This document shows, piece by piece, positions 58,740-64,000 of a stretch of DNA of 64,000 nucleotides. Source of the stretch: Arthrobacter sp. HY1533 (GTDB lineage Bacteria; Actinomycetota; Actinomycetes; Actinomycetales; Micrococcaceae); the NCBI RefSeq assembly GCF_027568515.1, contig NZ_JANKZF010000001.1, positions 496,001-560,000 on the forward strand. The letters run 5' to 3'. The notes beneath the pieces were generated by a model. It had not been told where the DNA came from and ran no database searches. It saw only the letters and a program-made list of their open reading frames with translations. The position numbers and the translations under genes are program-made. Numbering within the stretch: position 1 is the first letter of the stretch; each line of letters starts with the position of its first letter.

Positions 58740-59831
58740 ATGGAAACACTGAGAATCGGAAGCAGCATCGATGCCCCGGGCGAAGCCGTGCAAATCCGTG
58801 CGGACAAGTTCAACCGGCACACCTTTTGGTGCGGCCAAAGCGGTTCCGGCAAAACCTACGCCTTGGGCGTGGTCCTGGAACAGCTGCTCCTGCACACCGA
58901 ACTGCCGCTGCTGATCCTGGATCCGAATGCTGACTTTGTCCGCTTGAACGAGACCCGCCAGGGTGCCAATGCCGAGGAGGCGAAGCGGCTTTCGGCCATC
59001 CCCATGCGGATCCTGAACTCCACCAATCCTGGCGGTGAGCGGCTCCATGCCCGCTACACCGACCTGTCCGTGGAGTCCAAGGCGGCCGTGCTCAGCCTGG
59101 ACCCCATTGCCGACGCCGACGAGTACAACGAGCTGCTGCACTTCGACCTGAACCCCACCACCTTCGATGCCGCAACCATGCTGCAAGAATTCCGTGACTC
59201 CGGCAATCCGGCCCAGGTCAAGCTGGCCAACCGGGTGGAAAACCTTCGCCCGCTGGGCTGGGAGCTGTGGTCGTACGGCGGTGATTCCGTCAACGACGTG
59301 GTGGACACCAGGCCACGGGCCACAGTCATGGACCTGGGCGGATTCACTGCCCCGGCGGCACCCAAGGTGGCTGCCTTGGCCGTGCTGGAACACCTGTGGG
59401 CGACCCGCCATGACCGCAAACCCATCCTCATTGTGATTGATGAGGCTCACAACGTCTGCTCCCCGCACCCGGCAACTGCCGTGGAGAAGGCCCTGACGGA
59501 ACAATTGGTCCAGATCGCGGCAGAGGGCAGAAAGTTTGGCCTGTGGCTGTTTCTTTCAACCCAGCGGCCCACCAAGATCCACCCCAATGTGCTCTCCCAG
59601 TGCGACAACCTGGGTCTCATGCGCATCAACGCACCCCGTGACCTGGCGGAGCTGGGCGAAGTGTTCGGCTTCGTTCCCGAGGAAATGCTGGCGCAGGCCA
59701 AGGACTTCGGACTGGGCCAGGCGCTGATGGCGGGCGGCTTTGCCGGCGCCCCCACCCTGGTGCAGATGCGGGACCGGGTGACAGCCGAGGGTGGCTCGGA
59801 CGTCTTGGTACCCATGATGGCGGGCGCCTGA
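58740..59831 (+). CDS. HerA-like P-loop ATPase
   Basis: 363 residues. Walker A FWCGQSGSGKTYALGVVLEQ near residue 32, Walker B PILIVIDEAHNV near 228, then LVQIAAEGRKFGLWLFLSTQ and RPTKIHPNVLSQCDNLGLMR, the arginine-finger region typical of HerA hexamers. The N-terminal HAS barrel of archaeal HerA appears short or missing, and no NurA nuclease gene is adjacent. Related ATPases pump DNA or remodel protein complexes; some belong to defence islands. It is tightly linked to the DUF1254 gene, so a joint function is likely. Confidence 0.86.
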   Translation: METLRIGSSIDAPGEAVQIRADKFNRHTFWCGQSGSGKTYALGVVLEQLLLHTELPLLILDPNADFVRLNETRQGANAEEAKRLSAIPMRILNSTNPGGERLHARYTDLSVESKAAVLSLDPIADADEYNELLHFDLNPTTFDAATMLQEFRDSGNPAQVKLANRVENLRPLGWELWSYGGDSVNDVVDTRPRATVMDLGGFTAPAAPKVAALAVLEHLWATRHDRKPILIVIDEAHNVCSPHPATAVEKALTEQLVQIAAEGRKFGLWLFLSTQRPTKIHPNVLSQCDNLGLMRINAPRDLAELGEVFGFVPEEMLAQAKDFGLGQALMAGGFAGAPTLVQMRDRVTAEGGSDVLVPMMAGA

Positions 59832-59851
59832 ACTGCCGGGCGAGGGCACGC

Positions 59852-62464
59852 TCAGGGGCGAAGCCGGATGGCGTCCCTGCGCGTGCTCACACCCAATTTT
59901 CGGTAGATGGAGCGCTGGTGGGTCCGCACCGTGTTGACGGAGACAAATAGCGTGGCGGCAATTTCCTCGGCCGTCATGGTGGTGCGCAGGAAGCCAAAGA
60001 CCTCCTGCTCCCGCTTGGAAAGCTGTGTTCCCAACATGGCTTGCCTGGAGATGTTGTCAGGGCCCTGGGCAAGCCTTGCGGCAAGGAATCCTTCATGTGC
60101 AGTTCCCCAGGCCGCGTGCTCGGTAAGAAGCTGGACCAGGGCGTCATCGCCTCCGGCGAAGGGCCGCACAATGGATTCCTTCATGGCAAGGTCCAGGGCC
60201 TTTTCCAGCTGGCGGTGCGCAGCATCCCCCTCCCCCCTCCCCCTTGAAATCACGGCGGAGGTAATGAGGGCACTGACGGATACATAAGAAGTCATGGCGG
60301 TTGAAGAAATGCCGCCGAGCATCTGCAGCGCATCGGCCGGGCGCCCCGCAAGCCGGGCGAGTTCCGCGGCAAGTGCCAGGCACACCGGGACATGGGCAAC
60401 ATCCCGGATATCCCGGACCATCTCAAATGCGGCATCGGGCTCCCCCGAAGCCGCACGCAGGCTGGCCGCGGCAATGAGCCCATAGATGGGCCATGGAACC
60501 CCGTGCTGGTGGGACTGGCTAACGCCATCCAGACGGGATTCGGCTGCGCGGATATCGCTCGCATCACCTGTGTCGGCGGCACAGAAGGCCAGGAAGACCC
60601 TGGCCAGGGCCGTGTAGGAGGCCTGGTGTCCACCCTGCGCCACCATGTCCAGGAAGGTCTGGTTCGCCTCGGGCAGCCTTCCTTGCCAATAATCGGCGAA
60701 ACCTCGGGCAAAGTGCTCAATGGCGCCGTCATAGTGGTTCCATTCCAGAACCGTGGCATCCTGTCCGGGCACCTCATACTTGGCCATGAGCGCACGTGCC
60801 GAGGAAAAGTACCCGCCGAAGCTCAATGCCAGCATCAAGTTGGCACGGGCTCGTTGGGCGAGGGTGTGCAGCCCGGAATTCTCGGCCTGGTCCAGGGCCG
60901 AGCGGAGCATGCGCACTGCGGCGGCCGGATTGCGCCGGAGCCGCAGTTCCGTCCACCCCAGGAAGAACATGGCGAAGGCATTTGTCACCGGGTTGCCCTG
61001 CAGCTCGGCGCTATGCTCCCGGGCCGAGTCCACGGCGATGGCGAGTGCACCGGCGTCGTTCTCTGTGAAAAGCGTGGCAAAGGCCAGGGTGGCGCGGACT
61101 TGGTGCGGCACCACGTCCATGGCGGACAATGCTCCGCGGGCCTGCAAACGCAAAAGGGTGGAACCCGGGGCATCGCCCAAGAGGTCAAGGCATGCCGAGC
61201 GTATCAGCAGGATTTCAGGGTTCAAGGCAACGTCACCGGGGAGCTGCAACAATATGTCGTTGAGCTCTGCGGCACCGGATTCAATCACGATCCGCAGCCA
61301 TTGCTCCCGCAGAATTCCCATCAGCGCCTCGGCATCCCCGGCCAGCAGTGCATGGGACATGGCGTCCATGGGGAACAACCGGGCCAGTGCCTGGGCTGCA
61401 ATGGCATTGAGCCGGCGCCGCCGGCCACTGTCCGTGCGGTCCAGGATCTGCTGGCATTGGGTGGAAAATTCCTGGCGCCACTTGTAGACGGTCCGATGTT
61501 CCCCGCTCTCATAGCGGTCAAGGAAGATTCCTTGGTTGGCGCATTCTTCCAGCAGTGCCGAGCTGTTTCCCGCTCCCGTCAGGAGGTGCGCCAATGTCGC
61601 GTCCAGCCGCAGGCAGGTTGTGCCGGCCAGGACAAATTCAGCCAATTCCGGTCTCATTTGGCCCAGGATGGACGTTGCCACGAATTCGGTCAGCACGGAA
61701 TGGCCAACGGGCCCGGTACCTCCGGAACCTGGCGAGCCAGCAACAATTTCCAGCTGAACTGCTATGGGCCAGCCACCGTTTTCATTGTGGAGTGAATGCG
61801 CGGCCTCCTCCGACAGCGCAATGCCTGCCCGGTGGAAGTCCTCCACGATCTCCGCCACCGTCAGGGACAATTCTGCCGGCCCCAGGCGGGTGGCAATTCC
61901 ACGCGCCAGCATCCGGTTAAAGGACTGGTTCAGCTCGGCGGTGCCCGCCAGCACAAAGCGGAGACGGTTTTGGCAGTGGTCGGTGAGCGTCTGCAGCAAG
62001 GCGCTGGACAGGGTGGAACCGCCCAGGTGTGCGTCGTCCACAACCATGACAATGGGCTCGTCCAGCTCCAGCAGACGGCTGGCCACGAGCTCAAGGGTTG
62101 CCTGCGTTCCCTGGTCATCAGGAAATATTCGGGACAGCAGGTGTGCATCGTTCGCGCCAAGCCGGGGTGCCAGGCGATGAAGGGAACTGATGATCCCGCC
62201 CAGAAGGGACTCTTCATTTTCGCCGATGTGCCGGCTCAGGCTGAGCCAGGCAACACGCCGTCCCTCGGCCACGGCCCAGGTGGACAGCAAAGCGGTTTTT
62301 GCGTAGCCGGATGGAGCGGACAGCAACGTCAGTGGGTACAGGTCCACCGACTCGTCAATGAGCCGCAGCAGCCGTTCCCTTGACCTTGCCGGGCCGCCAT
62401 TGTTCGGCGGCGATACCAGAAACCAGGGCAGCGGTTTCCATTGTGCAATTTCTCGTGTCCCCAT
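59852..62464 (-). CDS. Large ATP-binding LuxR-family regulator (LAL/MalT type)
   Basis: 870 residues from ATG 62464 (MGTREIAQWKPLPWFLV); the frame upstream lies within the preceding gene. N-terminal STAND ATPase: Walker A variant LSAPSGYAKTALLSTWAV (Ala where Gly is usual before Lys-Thr), Walker B EPIVMVVDDAHLGGS. A long TPR-like helical middle follows. The C-terminal LuxR helix-turn-helix reads LSKREQEVFGFLRTTMTAEE, then IAATLFVSVNTVRTHQRSIY and RKLGVSTRRDAIRLR. LAL proteins are activators switched by a small inducer. It lies between the two divergent regions that share a palindrome. Confidence 0.93.
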   Translation of the reverse strand: MGTREIAQWKPLPWFLVSPPNNGGPARSRERLLRLIDESVDLYPLTLLSAPSGYAKTALLSTWAVAEGRRVAWLSLSRHIGENEESLLGGIISSLHRLAPRLGANDAHLLSRIFPDDQGTQATLELVASRLLELDEPIVMVVDDAHLGGSTLSSALLQTLTDHCQNRLRFVLAGTAELNQSFNRMLARGIATRLGPAELSLTVAEIVEDFHRAGIALSEEAAHSLHNENGGWPIAVQLEIVAGSPGSGGTGPVGHSVLTEFVATSILGQMRPELAEFVLAGTTCLRLDATLAHLLTGAGNSSALLEECANQGIFLDRYESGEHRTVYKWRQEFSTQCQQILDRTDSGRRRRLNAIAAQALARLFPMDAMSHALLAGDAEALMGILREQWLRIVIESGAAELNDILLQLPGDVALNPEILLIRSACLDLLGDAPGSTLLRLQARGALSAMDVVPHQVRATLAFATLFTENDAGALAIAVDSAREHSAELQGNPVTNAFAMFFLGWTELRLRRNPAAAVRMLRSALDQAENSGLHTLAQRARANLMLALSFGGYFSSARALMAKYEVPGQDATVLEWNHYDGAIEHFARGFADYWQGRLPEANQTFLDMVAQGGHQASYTALARVFLAFCAADTGDASDIRAAESRLDGVSQSHQHGVPWPIYGLIAAASLRAASGEPDAAFEMVRDIRDVAHVPVCLALAAELARLAGRPADALQMLGGISSTAMTSYVSVSALITSAVISRGRGEGDAAHRQLEKALDLAMKESIVRPFAGGDDALVQLLTEHAAWGTAHEGFLAARLAQGPDNISRQAMLGTQLSKREQEVFGFLRTTMTAEEIAATLFVSVNTVRTHQRSIYRKLGVSTRRDAIRLRP

Positions 62465-62496
62465 GCAGGGGATTCTATCGTCACCCGCGGCTACTT

Positions 62497-63501
62497 TTAG
62501 GGACCATTGGGGCGCAAGTGCCAACCGGGGTCATGACGTCCCTCGACGTCCGGATCGACCCCAGCCGTCCGGACGCAACGGAAGCCTGTGTCCGATGAAG
62601 CAGAGTCTTCAGCCCTCCCCATGCGGGCCGCGGGCCGGTAGCTCAGGCTGTGTTCGGGTGCGGAAAGATGCGATCCGCCCTTGAGAACACGCCGCGGGAT
62701 GCCGTCCGCACCTTCGGAGCTGCCGACCCGGGACGGAACAGCCACGGGAGATTCGTAGGGGGCAATCCCCGCGGCCGCCGCATGGGAGCTGGTGTACAGA
62801 TCGTCGGTCCATTCCCACACGTTGCCAATGCTGTCGTACAGCTCGAATCCGTTGGGCGGAAACATCCCCACGGGGGACGTGCCAAACCATCCGTCGGAGC
62901 TCGAGTTCAGGTAGGGGAACCGGCCGTGCCAGGTATTGGCCAACGCCACCCCGTCCGGATCACGCTCCCGCCCCCAGCTGTAGGGCAGGGGCGCGTGCCC
63001 GCCGCTGGCTGCCCATTCGTACTCCGCTTCGGTGGGCAGCCGGGCCCCGATCCACTGTGCGTAGGCCAGGGCATCAGGGTAGGCGATGTGGACAACCGGG
63101 TGCTCATCCAGCCCCAACAAGGCACTGCCGGGCCCCAGGGGATGCCGCCAGTTGGCCCCGGGCACCCAGGACCACCAGCTCCGCCAGTCCCTCAGGTCCA
63201 CCGGGCCGTCGGGTGGGGTGAACACCAATGATCCTGGATCCAGTTCTTCGATTCCCCGCAGTGGAAAATCCTGCCGGTCCAATCCCCGCTCTGCCAGGGT
63301 CACGTAGCCGGTGGCAGCGGCAAACGCCGCATACTGGGCGTTCGTGACAGGTGTCCGGGACATGTCAAAGGCCTCGACGGCGCGCTGGTGCTGGGGCCGT
63401 TCATCGGGATAAAAGTCCCACGACCCCATCAGAAAACGGCCAGGGGGAATCCTTACCCAGTCGGCCAGGGATTCCTGCATGGCAGGTTTCCTTCCGTTCA
63501 T
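62497..63501 (-). CDS. FGE/SUMF1-fold protein lacking the catalytic cysteines
   Basis: 334 residues. Family features: WVRIPPGRFLMGSWDFYPDE, HQRAVEAFDMSRTPVTNAQY, HPVVHIAYPDALAYAQWIG, RLPTEAEYEWAASGG, NGFELYDSIGNVWEWTDDLY, VLKGGSHLSAPEHSLSYRPA, SDTGFRCVR. In active formylglycine-generating enzymes the GGS segment reads SYLCHDSYCNRY-like with two copper-binding cysteines; here both positions are Ser. It therefore cannot be a standard FGE and may be a lectin-like or non-oxidising member. ATG 63501 follows AAAGGAG. 32 bases before the LAL gene; probably co-transcribed. Confidence 0.9.
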   Translation of the reverse strand: MNGRKPAMQESLADWVRIPPGRFLMGSWDFYPDERPQHQRAVEAFDMSRTPVTNAQYAAFAAATGYVTLAERGLDRQDFPLRGIEELDPGSLVFTPPDGPVDLRDWRSWWSWVPGANWRHPLGPGSALLGLDEHPVVHIAYPDALAYAQWIGARLPTEAEYEWAASGGHAPLPYSWGRERDPDGVALANTWHGRFPYLNSSSDGWFGTSPVGMFPPNGFELYDSIGNVWEWTDDLYTSSHAAAAGIAPYESPVAVPSRVGSSEGADGIPRRVLKGGSHLSAPEHSLSYRPAARMGRAEDSASSDTGFRCVRTAGVDPDVEGRHDPGWHLRPNGP

Positions 63502-63558
63502 GTTGTATCTCCTTTGCGGATTTCCTTATCCATCCTGCTGTGGCTTCACCAAACATCA

Positions 63559-63580
63559 ATCATCAGCAACTGATGATTTG
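63559..63580. promoter_or_regulatory. Putative operator, site B: ATCATCA-N5-TGATGAT-TTG
   Basis: atcatca (63559-63565), gcaac, tgatgat (63571-63577), ttg. Perfect dyad (nine-base arms aatcatcag/ctgatgatt) in the divergent gap between the FGE-like and SulP genes. Twin of the site at 57248. Confidence 0.65.
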
Positions 63581-63697
63581 CGCTCCCGGTTGTTCCTTCC
63601 CGAGGTCAGATCCCCGAATGTATTAGCAGGTGCAGGACCGGATGGCGGCTGCTGCACAGTCATTTTCAGGACCACCGGACGGACAGGCACAGAACAG

Positions 63698-64000
63698 ATG
63701 CAGCGACCATTCACAGGCCTTACGCGGGACAACGTCGCGCGGGAGGCGACGGCCGGGGTCACCCTTTTGGCCATCTCGGTCCCACTGAACATTGGCTATG
63801 CCCAGATCGCCGGACTTCCGGCCAGTGCCGGACTCTACGCCCTGATCGTCCCGACCCTGATCTATGCGGTGCTGGTTTCTTCCCGGCAGGTTGTGGCCTC
63901 CCCCGACGCAGCCGCCGCAGCCCTGGTGTTTTCCTCACTCGTGGGGCTGGGCGTGGCTCCGGACAACTTTGTGCTCATGGCCGGGGCCCAGGCGATCCTG
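63698..64000 (+). CDS. SulP-family inorganic anion transporter, N-terminal part (cut by window edge)
   Basis: First 101 residues, MQRPFTGLTRDNVAREATAG followed by VTLLAISVPLNIGYAQIAGL, PASAGLYALIVPTLIYAVLV and SSRQVVASPDAAAAALVFSS. The PxxxGYAxxAGxPxxxGLY-like pattern is the SulP/SLC26 signature. Members carry sulfate, bicarbonate or dicarboxylates; SulP genes are sometimes fused or linked to carbonic anhydrase or STAS domains, which would lie beyond base 64000. Divergent from the FGE-like gene with operator site B between them. ATG 63698 has only a weak ribosome site. Confidence 0.9.
   Translation, partial: MQRPFTGLTRDNVAREATAGVTLLAISVPLNIGYAQIAGLPASAGLYALIVPTLIYAVLVSSRQVVASPDAAAAALVFSSLVGLGVAPDNFVLMAGAQAIL

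Noticed and set aside
58740-59831. Calling the HerA-like gene part of a known HerA-NurA repair or Sir2-HerA defence system
   Set aside because: No NurA, SIR2 or DUF4297-type gene is adjacent; the linked genes are DUF1254 and a LuxR regulator.
62497-63501. Annotation as an active formylglycine-generating enzyme
   Set aside because: Both copper-site cysteines are serine, so the known oxidation mechanism is not available.
1-64000. CRISPR arrays, tRNA or rRNA genes, IS elements, prophage
   Set aside because: No regularly spaced repeats with unique spacers, no cloverleaf or rRNA-like stretches, and no transposase, integrase or phage structural motifs were seen on reading both strands.

Overview
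The window is high-GC actinobacterial DNA. Gene content and protein style point to the Micrococcaceae, most likely Arthrobacter sensu lato: a compact dcw cluster without murB, Wag31/DivIVA, SepF, an idsA / Rv2175c-like / pknL block shared with other Actinobacteria, and a MurE whose substrate motif is not the diaminopimelate type. No rRNA, tRNA, CRISPR array, transposase or phage gene was found.

Layout. (1) 1-23651, minus strand: 5' part of dnaE, an RluD-type pseudouridine synthase, lspA, divIVA, a YggT protein, sepF, yggS, pgeF, then the division and cell-wall cluster. In transcription order that cluster runs mraZ, rsmH, ftsL-like, pbpB, murE, murF, mraY, murD, ftsW, murG, murC, ftsQ, ftsZ. 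Most neighbours overlap by 1-19 bases, so translation is probably coupled. mraZ is preceded by three 10-bp-phased GTGGAG boxes, and ftsZ has its own leader with a 21-bp palindrome. (2) 23652-28501: a gene-free stretch with a 34-bp tandem repeat and a perfect 43-bp palindrome, then a plus-strand PadR regulator / ABC ATPase / large FtsX-type permease operon. (3) 28558-36506: DUF3040 protein, dinB, lipoprotein, polyprenyl diphosphate synthase, Rv2175c-like DNA-binding protein, LysM-transglycosylase, and a PASTA Ser/Thr kinase that looks leaderless. (4) 36604-40499: an orphan sugar-binding lipoprotein, a divergent IclR regulator with a clean palindromic operator, and a secreted PHP-family metallohydrolase. 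(5) 40581-50481, minus strand: rel, secF, secD, yajC, ruvB, ruvA, ruvC, yebC, pdxT. ruvC appears to start at CTG and pdxT has no pdxS beside it. (6) 50612-54083: an 894-residue fusion of asparagine synthetase B with a C-terminal domain resembling F420-0:gamma-glutamyl ligase (CofE-like), followed by a GNAT acetyltransferase. (7) 54248-64000, accessory: GAP-family membrane protein, small lipoprotein, SHOCT protein, DUF6325 protein, two divergent DUF1254/DUF1214 proteins, a HerA-like ATPase, a MalT/LAL-type LuxR regulator, an FGE-like protein lacking both catalytic cysteines, and the start of a SulP anion transporter.

The two best candidates for undescribed biology are the AsnB-CofE-like fusion and the 54-64 kb accessory cluster. 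Both divergent promoter regions of that cluster carry the same palindrome, ATCATCA-N5-TGATGAT followed by TTG. This makes a common regulator likely, perhaps the LAL protein encoded between them.

All family names come from reading the translated proteins. No database search was run.
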